Assembly: GCF_009709615.1 (NCBI RefSeq)
Contig: NZ_WJYA01000008.1
Location: 155,129-219,128 of the forward strand
Source of the DNA: Winogradskyella ouciana
GTDB lineage: Bacteria; Bacteroidota; Bacteroidia; Flavobacteriales; Flavobacteriaceae
Direction of reading: 5' to 3'
Length of the DNA: 64,000 nucleotides
This document shows, piece after piece, positions 1 to 8,938 of this stretch (the stretch's first letter is position 1; each line of letters opens with the position of its first letter). A program made the translations under genes and the position numbers. The notes under the pieces were generated by a model. That model saw nothing but the letters and a program-made list of their open reading frames with translations, was not told where the DNA came from and did not search any database.

Positions 1-17
1 ATTAAAATATTTAATTG

Positions 18-25
18 CAAAGATA
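18..25 (-). promoter_or_regulatory. Possible -7 box reading leftwards out of the window
   Basis: On the minus strand this reads TATCTTTG, an exact match to the Bacteroidota -7 consensus TAnnTTTG. It points out of the window, so the gene it would serve is not visible. No clear -33 TTG was found at the right distance. Confidence 0.35.
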
Positions 26-62
26 ATAGTATTACTATTAATTTTAAATTTTTAACAAAAAA

Positions 63-87
63 TTATGCTAGTGATACACTAGCATAA
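63..87 (-). terminator. Rho-independent terminator after the TPR gene
   Basis: An 11-bp perfect stem (TTATGCTAGTG / CACTAGCATAA) closes a 3-nt loop. On the minus strand it is followed at once by an AATTTTTTG run. It sits 30 bp past the stop codon of the TPR gene, where a terminator is expected. Confidence 0.8.
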
Positions 88-116
88 AATATGATAATTA
101 ACTTAATGATTATGGT

Positions 117-1070
117 CTAAAGCCCTTCTATAGCCTCTTTTTCATCTTTAAACACCTCAATTTTTGGTAAGCCGGTAATGGCTTTATCTATCCATTTTAA
201 GGCTTCGGTCTTTTTGTTTTGGTGTTTATAGATTTGCGCCAAACGGTAATAAGCCCATTCCTTTGGTACTCCATCTTTAGCAGAGTGGTTGGCTAAATAG
301 GCTTTAAGGCATTTTTCACCTTTATCGAGCTGTAAATTGTAATCGGCACAGACTTTCCCGATTTGGTAATGCATAGCGTTGCGTTGGAGCTTTTGTTGCG
401 CTTCCTCTAAATTACCAATAGCTTCGTTCGGCTTATCTTGGGTTTGATAAAAATTGGTCAGTTTTTCGTAACAGGTTACTGAACCACCAACTTTAATGGC
501 GAGTTTATAATATTTTTCGGCGAGTTCTGGTTCGTCATCATATTCATAGACATAACCTTTAGCCAAGTAGCCATCAACTTTAGACAAGTTTTGTAGTTCA
601 TTGGCATATTTTAGCGCTTTAGAATTACTTCCGCCTACAATACCTGGTAGAGATACATACAATTCCACCAAAGCCCAACGTGCATCAATATGTTTTGGGT
701 CTAATTCAGCAGCTTTTAAGAAAGAGCTCTTAACATCACCTATAATGGTCAGTGCTTTTAGTTTACTAGTACTTAAGGCCTTCATACCTAAGGCTCCACC
801 ATATTTATAATGGTAATTGGCATTGTTTGGGTAAGTCTCTTTTAATTTTTCGTATTGTTCAATGGCTTTATCCCATTTTTTTTGATGTCCATAAGCATCT
901 CCCAAAAGTTCAATAGCTTCTTTATCATCTGGATTAGTTTCTAAAAATGTAAGCATTTCGCTTTGGGCATTTTTAAACTGTTTTTTGACAATAAACGTTG
1001 TGGCCTTTTCTTTTGCTGTTTGAGAAAAGCATAGTGATGATATTAAGAATATCCAGAAAAATTTATACAT
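117..1070 (-). CDS. Tetratricopeptide-repeat protein with signal peptide
   Basis: This 317-residue protein starts with a short hydrophobic signal peptide (about residues 1-17, ending near CFSQ), so it is predicted to be periplasmic or outer-membrane facing. TPR-type helical pairs run through most of the chain, clearest at about residues 20-110 (NPDDKEAIELLGDAYG, WDKAIEQYEKL) and again near the C-terminus (YYRLAQIYKHQNKKTEALKW). TPR proteins are protein-binding scaffolds; no catalytic motif is visible, so the partner is unknown. It diverges from the alpha-2-macroglobulin gene, has a TATTTTTG box 20 nt upstream of its ATG, and ends at a good terminator. Confidence 0.85.
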   Translation of the reverse strand: MYKFFWIFLISSLCFSQTAKEKATTFIVKKQFKNAQSEMLTFLETNPDDKEAIELLGDAYGHQKKWDKAIEQYEKLKETYPNNANYHYKYGGALGMKALSTSKLKALTIIGDVKSSFLKAAELDPKHIDARWALVELYVSLPGIVGGSNSKALKYANELQNLSKVDGYLAKGYVYEYDDEPELAEKYYKLAIKVGGSVTCYEKLTNFYQTQDKPNEAIGNLEEAQQKLQRNAMHYQIGKVCADYNLQLDKGEKCLKAYLANHSAKDGVPKEWAYYRLAQIYKHQNKKTEALKWIDKAITGLPKIEVFKDEKEAIEGL

Positions 1071-1090
1071 AGCATATTTAAAAACTTAAA

Positions 1091-1098
1091 CAAAAATA
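1091..1098 (-). promoter_or_regulatory. -7 promoter box of the TPR gene
   Basis: The minus strand reads TATTTTTG, an exact TAnnTTTG match, 20 nt upstream of the ATG at 1070. No convincing -33 TTG lies at the usual distance. Confidence 0.5.
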
Positions 1099-1250
1099 CA
1101 ATTAATGGTTTAGTCGTAAAATCTTAATTTAATAACGTTTCGTTTCACTCACAAATTGTTTAACTTCACTCATTGAAACGACACACTCACGTTTTAAAGC
1201 TTTTTTTGGAACACCTTTTGAAGGTATTTTGTACAAAACGAAATGAATTC

Positions 1251-4200
1251 ATGAAAACTTATATCTCAATACTAATGCTAATTTGCTTTGCTTCTTTTTC
1301 TAATGCCCAGAACGATTTTGAAAGTCAATGGGAAAAAGTCACCAAACTCGAAAAAGATGGACTGACTAAAAGTGCAGCAGAATTAGTTGACACCATCTAC
1401 AATGGCGCTGTTGCCGCTGAAAATAAGCAACAACAAATAAAAGCCTTATTGCACAAGAGTAAATATATGCTTGTGCTCGAGGAAGATGCGCAACTCAATA
1501 TCGTTAATCTTTTTAAGTCAGAAATTGAAGCTTCAGAAAATATCGTTACCAAGCACCTTTTAGAAAATATGCTGGCAACCATGTATTGGCAATATTTTCA
1601 GCAAAACCGATATAAATTTTATAATCGTACTAAAACTACCGAAAAGGTAGATAATGTTGATTTTAGGACTTGGGATTTGGAAACCTTATTCCATGAAATC
1701 CATGTGTATTTTCACAGTTCACTTGAGAATGGTTTAATTCTACAACAAGAGCCTTTAAAAAACTATAATGTGCTTCTGCACGAAGCCGAAGGTTCTAAAA
1801 CCTACAGACCAACCTTATACGATTTATTGAGCCACAACGCGCTTCAGTTTTATAAAACCAGTGAGAACAGCATTACGCAACCTGCCTATAAATTCACTAT
1901 TGACCAACCTGAATTTATTGCTGATAGCGAACAGTTCATCAACTTGAATTTAACCTCAAAAGATTCAACATCGCTTCAACTACAGGCTTTAAAAATTTAT
2001 CAAAACCTATTAAAGTTTCATCGCGATAATACCATTACAAAAGCTTTTGTTGATGTAGATTTAGAACGTTTAAAGTTTGTGGCGCAACATGCCACCTTTC
2101 AGAATAAAGAAGCCTTATTGCTCGAAACTTTAAAAGGAAAAGCAGACGCTCTTAAAAACAATCCGCTTTCAGCACTTTATAATTTTGAAATTGCCTCGGT
2201 TTACAAAGCAATGGGAAACCGCTACAATAGTAATCCAGATGGAAGTAAAGTGGATGACACTAACCGTTGGAAGCTAAAAGAGGCTTTGGAAATATGTGAA
2301 AGTGTTATTTCAAAATTTCCTGAAAGTGATGGCGCAAAACAATGTAAAATCCTAAAACAGCAAATTCTGTTGCCAAACATAAGACTTCAGGCTGAAGAAT
2401 ATATTCCGATCAATTCCGCATCACGAATTTTAGTGAGCTACAACAATCTCACCAGTTTAGATTTCAAGATTTATAAGGTCAGTAAAAACCAATTAGAGAA
2501 CTATAATAAGTCTTATAATGCTGAAGAAAAAAGTAAGTTTTTCAGCAAGTTGAGTCCAATAAAATCATTTTCCAACACTTTAAAATCCGAAAACGACTAC
2601 CAAGAACACAGTACGGAAATCATTGTGCCAGAATTGGCAAATGGCCTATATCTTATAAAAGCAGATACCAAAACCAATGATGTTTTTGCGGCTTCCCATA
2701 TTCAGGTGACGGATTTAGCGTTATTGGAAAGCGATCAAAATGATGTGGTGAATTATCAGCTCATCAACAGAAACAATGGAGCACCAATTGTTGGTGCTGC
2801 GATTAACATTACCTACAGAAACAATAGAAACAAACTGTTATCGAAAACATACACCACAGATCGTTTTGGAAAATTTAAGTTCAACAAAAACAGTAGTTAT
2901 TACAGAGCTGTAGAAGTCCGTGTGAATCACAAAGACGAAACCGCCTACTTTGGTGATTACCATATTGGCAGAAAATACCAAACACGAGAAAACAAAGACA
3001 CCCAATACACCGTTTTTCTATTTACGGATCGTAGCATTTACAGACCTGGACAAACCGTTTATTTTAAAGGTATTGCCACAGCAACCAAAGATGGAAATAC
3101 AGAGGTTTTTGCGAATGAAGCTGCCAAAGTAAAACTCAAAAACGTTAACGGTGAAGTGGTTAGTGAACTCACTTTAAAAACCAATGAATTCGGTTCGGTG
3201 AGTGGTGAATTTATTTTACCTAACGATGGACTTACGGGCAACTACTCCATAGAGATGTTCTGCGGAAGAAATGGCTATACCTATTTCTCAGTTGAGGAAT
3301 ACAAACGTCCAAAATTTAAGCCAGAATTTCAACCTATTACCGAAACTTTTAAAGTTAACGACAGTATTACCGTAAATGGTTTAGCCAAGGCTTTTGCTGG
3401 AAGCAATATTACAGATGCCAAGGTGGTTTATCGTGTGAATCGCCAAGTACAATTCCCAACTTGGTGGTACTGGAGACGACCAGGTCATTTCAATGCCGAA
3501 GCTCAAGAAATTACGTTTGGCGAAACTAAAACCAATGATAAAGGTGAGTTTGAAATTACCTTTAAAGCCATTCCAGATGAGAGTGTCTCAAAAGACAATT
3601 TACCAATTTTTAGATACGAAGTCACTGCTGATGTTACCGATATTAATGGTGAAACACGTTCCGTAAGTACAACGGTTAATGTGGGTTACCATGCTATGAC
3701 TTTACAGATTTCTGCACCTAATACGATTGATAAATCGAAAAAAACGATTGAAATTTCCCTTAATTCCATGAATTTAAATGGAGAGGAAGTTCCTGCAAAG
3801 GGAACATTGAAGGTTTATAAGTTAAACGCACCAGAACAGGTATTGCGAGAAAGACCATGGAATGCACCAGATTACCAAGTGATTTCCAAAGAGGAATTTA
3901 AACGTCTATTTCCGCACGATCCTTACAATAATGAACACCTGATGACCAATTGGGAAAAAGGAGAGGAAGTTTTCAGTACATCATTCGATACTGAAGAAGA
4001 AAAGACCATAACGCTTAAAAAGTTGAGAAAATGGGATTCCGGTAAGTATATCATTGTTGCCGAAAGTGAAGACAAGTTTGGGCAAGAGGTAAAGGATGAA
4101 GTCTTTACAACACTTTATAGCGATGATGACAAAACCGTTGCCGATAACCAATTATTTGAAGCCACTTTAGACAAAGACAGTTACAACGTTGGTGATATAG

Positions 4201-7200
4201 CAAAGCTAACTTTAGGCTCTTCGGCCAAAGATGTTACCGTTACGGTTGAAGTTGAAAAGGATGGCAAAATCATTGTGACGCAATTGGTAAAACTGAGCAA
4301 TTCTAAGCAAACAATAACAATTCCTGTTTTAGAAGGTGATCTCGGAGGATTTGAAGTTCATGCTAGTTTTGCGGCTTTCAATAGCTATATAGCACAACGT
4401 TTTGGAGTGAATGTGCCTTATCCAAAAACCGATTTAGAGATTGAAACCACAACCTTTAGGGATAAGCTACAGCCAGGACAAGATGAAACTTGGAGCTTTA
4501 AAATTAAAGGCCCAAAAGGAGATAAGGTTTCTGCTGAATTATTAGCAAGTATGTACGATGCCTCGTTGGATGAATTCAGAACACATGACTGGAATTTTAA
4601 CCCTATTCACAGAAGGTACTACTCCGGTAGAATAAACAAAAACCATAGACAGAGTTTTGGCAATACGAGTTTTAGGGTATTTAACCGTTTTGAACAAATT
4701 GCGAATTATAGCTCACAAAACTATGACCAGTTGAATTGGTTTGGGTTTTATTTTAAGTATGGTAGAACTCGTTATTTGACGAGAGGAATAGCTTCTGGTC
4801 TTGAAGTTGAGGCAGCTGTTAGTGAAGCATTTGAATCTGACGAAAATTTAGAGTCAGTAGTTGTTATGGATTCTGAAAGCAAAAAGGCTTTAGTTTACAA
4901 TAGTGTCACAGAACAAAGCGGAGGAACCAAATTAGCTGAACGAAATCCAAAAGAAGAAAAAGTTGATTCTGATAATATCCAAATCCGAAAAAACCTAAAC
5001 GAAACAGCCTTCTTCTTTCCGCATTTACAAACCGATGCAGAAGGTAATGTAAGTTTTAATTTTAAAGCTCCAGAAGCCTTAACCAAATGGAAACTGCAAC
5101 TCTTGGCACATACCAAAACTTTGGAAAGTGCAGTCACACAATTGGAAGCTGTTACACAGAAAGAATTGATGGTAATACCAAATGCGCCACGTTTTTTACG
5201 TGAAGGAGACCAAATTACCATTAGTACTAAAATTGCAAATCTTACTGATAATGAGCTAACTGGTATGGCTAAATTAGAATTGACAGATGCTGTTACTGGA
5301 AAAGATATTTCTAAGGACATACTGGTCGTTGAGCGTAGTCGAAACGACAATTCTGAAGATGGCACTTCGACTTCGCTCAGCGCCCAGAACTTTTCTGTCG
5401 ACGCAAATGGAAACACACAAGTCTCATGGTCTTTGGCAATTCCAGAAGGTTTACAAGCCGTACAATACAAAGTCATTTCAAAAGCTGGTGATTTCAGTGA
5501 TGGTGAGCAAAACGCACTACCTGTTTTAAGCAACAGAATGTTAGTCACAGAAACACTACCAATGTGGGTACGTTCTAATCAGACGAAGATGTTTACGTTA
5601 GATAAATTGAAAAAACAGACATCAACGACGCTCAGCCACCATAAATTGACATTGGAGATGACATCCAACCCAGCTTGGTATGCGGTTCAGGCGTTGCCTT
5701 ACTTAATGGAATATCCTTATGATTGTAATGAGCAGACGTTTGCACGTTACTATTCAAATGCTTTGGCGCAACATATTGTAAAATCGAATCCAAAAATTGA
5801 AGCTGTTTTCAACCAATGGGCTTCGACAAGCTCAGCCAGCTTACTATCGAATTTAGAAAAGAATCAACAGTTGAAGTCATTATTGATTCAAGAAACACCT
5901 TGGTTACTTGATGCACAATCTGAAACCGAACGGAAAAAGCGCATCGGATTGTTGTTCGATCTTAGCAAAATGAACAATGAATTGAGTTCTGCTTTACGTA
6001 AACTGAAACAAAACCAATTACCTTCTGGTGCTTGGCCATGGTTTAATGGTGGTTATGCGAATCGTTACATTACACAACATATCGTTTCTGGTTTTGGACA
6101 TCTAGATAAACTTGGTGTCACTTCGACTACGCTCAGTGACCAAAATGCTATGATTCAAAACGCCATACAGTACTTAGATGCCGAATTTGTACAAGAATAT
6201 AAAGACATTAGAAAGTACAACAAAGACGTTGATTTGAGCAAAGACCATCTGTCTCACATGCAATTGCATTATTTGTATGTCCGCAGTTTTTATCCTGAAA
6301 TAAAAGCTTCAAAAGATGTAGAAACCATCATGGATTATTACAAAGGTCAGATTCAAAAGTATTGGTTAAAGCGTTCATTGTATGCCAAAGGTTTAATGAC
6401 CTTAACCATGCACAGAATGAACGATGACGCCACTGCTGGTAAAATTCTAAAATCATTTAAAGAAAATAGCATCACTTCTGAGGAACTGGGTATGTATTGG
6501 AAATCTAACACCAATTCGTGGCATTGGTACCAAGCACCAATCGAAACCCAAGCCTTGTTGATTGAAGCGTTTGCTGAAGTTGGCGATGTCATTCAGAGCG
6601 AAGCGAAGAATCTCGAAGACATCGATAATCTAAAAATCTGGTTGCTAAAAAACAAGCAAACCAATAGCTGGAAAACTACTAAAGCCACAACGGAAGCTGT
6701 TTACGCCTTATTATTACAAGGAAGTGACTGGCTAAGCGTTACCGACATGGTTGATGTGAAAGTTGGTGATGAAACCATTTCACCCAAGACTTTAGATAAC
6801 GTAAAAGTTGAAGCTGGTACTGGCTACTATAAAACATCATGGACAGGTTCTGAAATTGAACCAGAAATGGCAGATGTTACCATTTCCAAAAAAGGCGATG
6901 GCATTGCTTGGGGAGCGATGTACTGGCAATATTTTGAGGATTTAGATAAAATCACCTCAGCTGAGACTCCTTTAAAACTGAGTAAAAAATTGTTCTTGAA
7001 AACCAATACAGATAAAGATGAGGAAATTTCTGAAATCACTTCAGATACTAAATTAAAGGTTGGTGATTTAGTTAGAGTGCGAATAGAACTAAGAACGGAT
7101 CGCTCTATGGAATTTGTACATCTTAAGGATATGCGTGCCGCAGGTTTTGAGCCTACCAATGTGTTATCACAATACAAATGGCAAGATGGATTGGGTTATT

Positions 7201-7388
7201 ATGAAAGCACTAAAGATGCCGCTACTAATTTCTTTATGGATTATCTACCAAAAGGGGTTTATGTTTTTGAATATGACCTAAGAGTAAACAATGCTGGTGA
7301 TATGAGCAATGGTATTAGTACGATTCAGTCTATGTATGCGCCTGAGTTTAGTAGTCATAGTGAGGGAGTGAGAATTAATGTTGAGTAA
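1251..7388 (+). CDS. Alpha-2-macroglobulin family protein with CNEQ thioester motif
   Basis: This giant secreted protein (2045 residues from the chosen start) belongs to the bacterial alpha-2-macroglobulin family, which traps proteases with a bait region and a reactive thioester. The ATG at 1251 gives a clean signal peptide (MKTYISILMLICFASFSNA); an in-frame TTG at 1173 would only add a non-signal-like extension. MG2-type sequence YRPGQTVYFKG lies near residue 597, the alpha-2 domain (FFPHLQTDAEG) near 1252, and the thioester motif CNEQ near 1492, so the reactive bond is probably kept. No lipobox is visible, unlike many bacterial relatives that are lipoproteins. The reading frame contains several copies of interspersed repeat units (5331-6614), described separately. 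No penicillin-binding-protein partner gene sits beside it. Confidence 0.92.
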   Translation: MKTYISILMLICFASFSNAQNDFESQWEKVTKLEKDGLTKSAAELVDTIYNGAVAAENKQQQIKALLHKSKYMLVLEEDAQLNIVNLFKSEIEASENIVTKHLLENMLATMYWQYFQQNRYKFYNRTKTTEKVDNVDFRTWDLETLFHEIHVYFHSSLENGLILQQEPLKNYNVLLHEAEGSKTYRPTLYDLLSHNALQFYKTSENSITQPAYKFTIDQPEFIADSEQFINLNLTSKDSTSLQLQALKIYQNLLKFHRDNTITKAFVDVDLERLKFVAQHATFQNKEALLLETLKGKADALKNNPLSALYNFEIASVYKAMGNRYNSNPDGSKVDDTNRWKLKEALEICESVISKFPESDGAKQCKILKQQILLPNIRLQAEEYIPINSASRILVSYNNLTSLDFKIYKVSKNQLENYNKSYNAEEKSKFFSKLSPIKSFSNTLKSENDYQEHSTEIIVPELANGLYLIKADTKTNDVFAASHIQVTDLALLESDQNDVVNYQLINRNNGAPIVGAAINITYRNNRNKLLSKTYTTDRFGKFKFNKNSSYYRAVEVRVNHKDETAYFGDYHIGRKYQTRENKDTQYTVFLFTDRSIYRPGQTVYFKGIATATKDGNTEVFANEAAKVKLKNVNGEVVSELTLKTNEFGSVSGEFILPNDGLTGNYSIEMFCGRNGYTYFSVEEYKRPKFKPEFQPITETFKVNDSITVNGLAKAFAGSNITDAKVVYRVNRQVQFPTWWYWRRPGHFNAEAQEITFGETKTNDKGEFEITFKAIPDESVSKDNLPIFRYEVTADVTDINGETRSVSTTVNVGYHAMTLQISAPNTIDKSKKTIEISLNSMNLNGEEVPAKGTLKVYKLNAPEQVLRERPWNAPDYQVISKEEFKRLFPHDPYNNEHLMTNWEKGEEVFSTSFDTEEEKTITLKKLRKWDSGKYIIVAESEDKFGQEVKDEVFTTLYSDDDKTVADNQLFEATLDKDSYNVGDIAKLTLGSSAKDVTVTVEVEKDGKIIVTQLVKLSNSKQTITIPVLEGDLGGFEVHASFAAFNSYIAQRFGVNVPYPKTDLEIETTTFRDKLQPGQDETWSFKIKGPKGDKVSAELLASMYDASLDEFRTHDWNFNPIHRRYYSGRINKNHRQSFGNTSFRVFNRFEQIANYSSQNYDQLNWFGFYFKYGRTRYLTRGIASGLEVEAAVSEAFESDENLESVVVMDSESKKALVYNSVTEQSGGTKLAERNPKEEKVDSDNIQIRKNLNETAFFFPHLQTDAEGNVSFNFKAPEALTKWKLQLLAHTKTLESAVTQLEAVTQKELMVIPNAPRFLREGDQITISTKIANLTDNELTGMAKLELTDAVTGKDISKDILVVERSRNDNSEDGTSTSLSAQNFSVDANGNTQVSWSLAIPEGLQAVQYKVISKAGDFSDGEQNALPVLSNRMLVTETLPMWVRSNQTKMFTLDKLKKQTSTTLSHHKLTLEMTSNPAWYAVQALPYLMEYPYDCNEQTFARYYSNALAQHIVKSNPKIEAVFNQWASTSSASLLSNLEKNQQLKSLLIQETPWLLDAQSETERKKRIGLLFDLSKMNNELSSALRKLKQNQLPSGAWPWFNGGYANRYITQHIVSGFGHLDKLGVTSTTLSDQNAMIQNAIQYLDAEFVQEYKDIRKYNKDVDLSKDHLSHMQLHYLYVRSFYPEIKASKDVETIMDYYKGQIQKYWLKRSLYAKGLMTLTMHRMNDDATAGKILKSFKENSITSEELGMYWKSNTNSWHWYQAPIETQALLIEAFAEVGDVIQSEAKNLEDIDNLKIWLLKNKQTNSWKTTKATTEAVYALLLQGSDWLSVTDMVDVKVGDETISPKTLDNVKVEAGTGYYKTSWTGSEIEPEMADVTISKKGDGIAWGAMYWQYFEDLDKITSAETPLKLSKKLFLKTNTDKDEEISEITSDTKLKVGDLVRVRIELRTDRSMEFVHLKDMRAAGFEPTNVLSQYKWQDGLGYYESTKDAATNFFMDYLPKGVYVFEYDLRVNNAGDMSNGISTIQSMYAPEFSSHSEGVRINVE
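5331..5378. repeat. Inverted-repeat unit inside the macroglobulin frame
   Basis: GAGCGTAGTCGAA at 5331-5343 is mirrored by TTCGACTTCGCTC at 5366-5378 with one mismatch. The unit looks like the short CTTCGACTACGCTCAG-type element scattered through flavobacterial genomes. Here it is translated as part of ERSRND...TSTSLSAQ. Confidence 0.7.
5619..5640. repeat. Diverged copy of the CTTCGACTACGCTCAG unit
   Basis: About 15 of 20 positions match the intact copy at 6119-6141. It is translated in the same frame and gives TSTTLSHH. Confidence 0.5.
5821..5836. repeat. Variant CTTCGACAAGCTCAGC unit inside the macroglobulin gene
   Basis: A one-base-shorter variant of the same unit, translated as STSSAS in the same frame as the other copies. 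Confidence 0.55.
6119..6141. repeat. Intact CTTCGACTACGCTCAG unit inside the macroglobulin gene
   Basis: The core CTTCGACTACGCTCAG followed by TGACC is the least diverged copy in the window. It is translated as TSTTLSDQ. Confidence 0.7.
6588..6614. repeat. Second repeat family (CATTCAGAGCGAAGCGAAGA) inside the macroglobulin gene
   Basis: This stretch matches a different interspersed flavobacterial unit of the form CATTCTGAGCGAAGCGAAGA. It is read in-frame as VIQSEAKNLEDI between two otherwise normal helical segments. Confidence 0.6.
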
Positions 7389-7390
7389 TT

Positions 7391-7528
7391 GTCTCGCAAA
7401 GGCGCTAAGACGCAGAGCATAAAATGTAAAGCGTCATTGCGAGGAATGAGGCACGAATGACGTGGCAATCTGTTTGTTTTTTAACAATTATTAAAAGATT
7501 GCTTTGTCCTTCGATCTCGCAATGACAG
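7391..7528. repeat. Non-coding cluster of two interspersed repeat elements
   Basis: The 147-bp gap after the macroglobulin gene contains no gene. It holds a CGCAAAGGCGCTAAGACGCA-type element (7395-7414) and then a larger imperfect stem-loop at 7431-7528. The outer arms are GTCATTGCGAG and CTCGCAATGAC; the inner arms are GGCAATCT and AGATTGCT. Both look like multicopy elements; the second may also act as a bidirectional terminator between the convergent macroglobulin and SDR genes. Confidence 0.65.
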
Positions 7529-7535
7529 AAATATG

Positions 7536-8264
7536 TTATTTACTACTAGGAGGCGTCGTTGGACGCACTTCAATTTTACTAGGTAAGGTTCTCGGATTCA
7601 TTTTTAATAAATCGATAACAAGTTCACCGATATCTTCAATCTGAATTTTCCACGCATCTTTATCGCTAGGTTCATTACCATTAAAGTGTGTAGAAACAGA
7701 ACCTGGCATAATGGTACTCACTTTAACTCCATACTTACGCAAATCCAACATTACCGCTTGCGTAAATCCGGTTACTCCAAATTTACTCGCATTATAAGCA
7801 GAGCCACCAGCAAAGAAATTTGTACCTGCCAAACTTGAAATGGTGATGTAATAACCTTTCGAGTTTTTAAGTGCATCGACACTGGCCTTTATGGAATTAA
7901 AAACACCTGTAAGATTGGTGTCTATCACTTGGTTCCATTGCTCTGAAGTTAAATCCTCTATACTTCCAAAATGGCCAAGACCAGCATTGGCAATAACAAT
8001 ATCCAATTGCCCAAAGGTCTTTAAGGCTTGATTAACCGCTTCTTCTTGGCTATCCAGTTGCCTCACATCTGCTTGAACTCCAATGATTGATCCTGTACTA
8101 TTGGTTTTTGAAGCTAATTCTTCTACAACTTCGTCTGCTGCATCTTTGCTCCTACTGGTTATAACTACTTTTAAGCCTTGATTGAGCAAAGCTTCTGCCA
8201 CACCATATCCTATACCTTTTGTACCACCTGTAATGAGTGCTACTTTTCCTTTTAAATTGTCCAT
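7536..8264 (-). CDS. Short-chain dehydrogenase/reductase (SDR)
   Basis: A 242-residue classical SDR that should reduce or oxidise a small alcohol or ketone with NAD(P)H in the cytoplasm. The cofactor motif TGGTKGIGYG lies at about residues 12-21, the NAG motif in NAGLGHFG, the catalytic serine in ISSLAG, and the Y-x3-K pair in SAYNASKFG near residue 156. The ATG at 8264 is preferred because it places MDNLKGKVALITGG at the usual distance; an in-frame TTG at 8288 would add eight residues. Substrate cannot be told. It is first of a run of minus-strand genes (DUF4136 protein, K+ channel, obgE). Confidence 0.9.
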   Translation of the reverse strand: MDNLKGKVALITGGTKGIGYGVAEALLNQGLKVVITSRSKDAADEVVEELASKTNSTGSIIGVQADVRQLDSQEEAVNQALKTFGQLDIVIANAGLGHFGSIEDLTSEQWNQVIDTNLTGVFNSIKASVDALKNSKGYYITISSLAGTNFFAGGSAYNASKFGVTGFTQAVMLDLRKYGVKVSTIMPGSVSTHFNGNEPSDKDAWKIQIEDIGELVIDLLKMNPRTLPSKIEVRPTTPPSSK

Positions 8265-8343
8265 GTTTATTTTTTTGATTTCATTCAAAATTACGAAACC
8301 AATGAGGAAACCTGAAGTTTAAAATGTTAGGGAAATGATAAAG

Positions 8344-8868
8344 TTATTCTTTAGGCGGATAACCCTCAAAAATTTTATCTACCAATTTAGCCAAAGTAGC
8401 TTCGCGTTTTTCAACTGAAGCGTTTCCTTTGTAAGTACTCTCACTAACGGCTTGCCAAAAAAGTCTTTCGTTTTGGTTTTTATCTACAAAATCGATGGTG
8501 ATCTCTCTTGTGTATTTGTTAGCGTTTAAAGGCACTCCAACAGAAACACCTCCAAAGCCTCCGCCTCTACCTCCACCGACACCAACACCAACATTAGGGC
8601 TATTTCGGTTCATCAACTCCCTACTTTGAATATCGATATAAAAATCTGGGTTGTCGGATCGTTTCAGACCCATTGTGGACAATTTAGTATCTATAGTACT
8701 TATGATACGAATACTATCAAACTTGCTTAAACCCGTCCGCATATCATCAAAATAGTCGTAGGTTTTGTATTGCGTAAAGTCTGTGGATGTTTCGTAGTCG
8801 TAGTTGACAAAGGTTGTTCCACAGGAAGTAAATAACAAGGCTAGAATAATAAACTTGAAAGCTTTCAT
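8344..8868 (-). CDS. DUF4136 lipoprotein
   Basis: A 174-residue lipoprotein: the signal peptide ends in the lipobox LFTSC (Cys16), so it should be anchored by lipid on the periplasmic or outer membrane. The body fits the DUF4136 family, whose function is unknown: aromatic-rich start (FVNYDYETSTDFTQYKTYDY), conserved IDFVDKNQNERLFWQA near residue 130, and a glycine-rich insert (about 95-110, VGVGVGGGRGGGFGGVSVG). No catalytic residues stand out. It follows the K+ channel gene with a 70-bp gap. Confidence 0.85.
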   Translation of the reverse strand: MKAFKFIILALLFTSCGTTFVNYDYETSTDFTQYKTYDYFDDMRTGLSKFDSIRIISTIDTKLSTMGLKRSDNPDFYIDIQSRELMNRNSPNVGVGVGGGRGGGFGGVSVGVPLNANKYTREITIDFVDKNQNERLFWQAVSESTYKGNASVEKREATLAKLVDKIFEGYPPKE

Positions 8869-8938
8869 TTTTTTATTTTAAAGATAACGAAAAATAGATT
8901 CAGCATCAAGCACGGCAAAACAGAAAGGTACACTTTAA

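Noticed and set aside
1133..1180. Possible inverted repeat upstream of the macroglobulin gene (CGTTTC ... GAAACG)
   Set aside because: Only six bases pair reliably; TTCACTCA appears as a direct rather than inverted copy, so I do not call an element.
1173..1250. Upstream TTG start for the macroglobulin gene
   Set aside because: The extension is basic and not signal-like, whereas ATG 1251 gives a typical signal peptide.
4895..5548. 217-codon open frame on the minus strand
   Set aside because: It lies wholly opposite the alpha-2-macroglobulin gene, has no domain and low-complexity Ser/Phe composition; it is a shadow of that gene.
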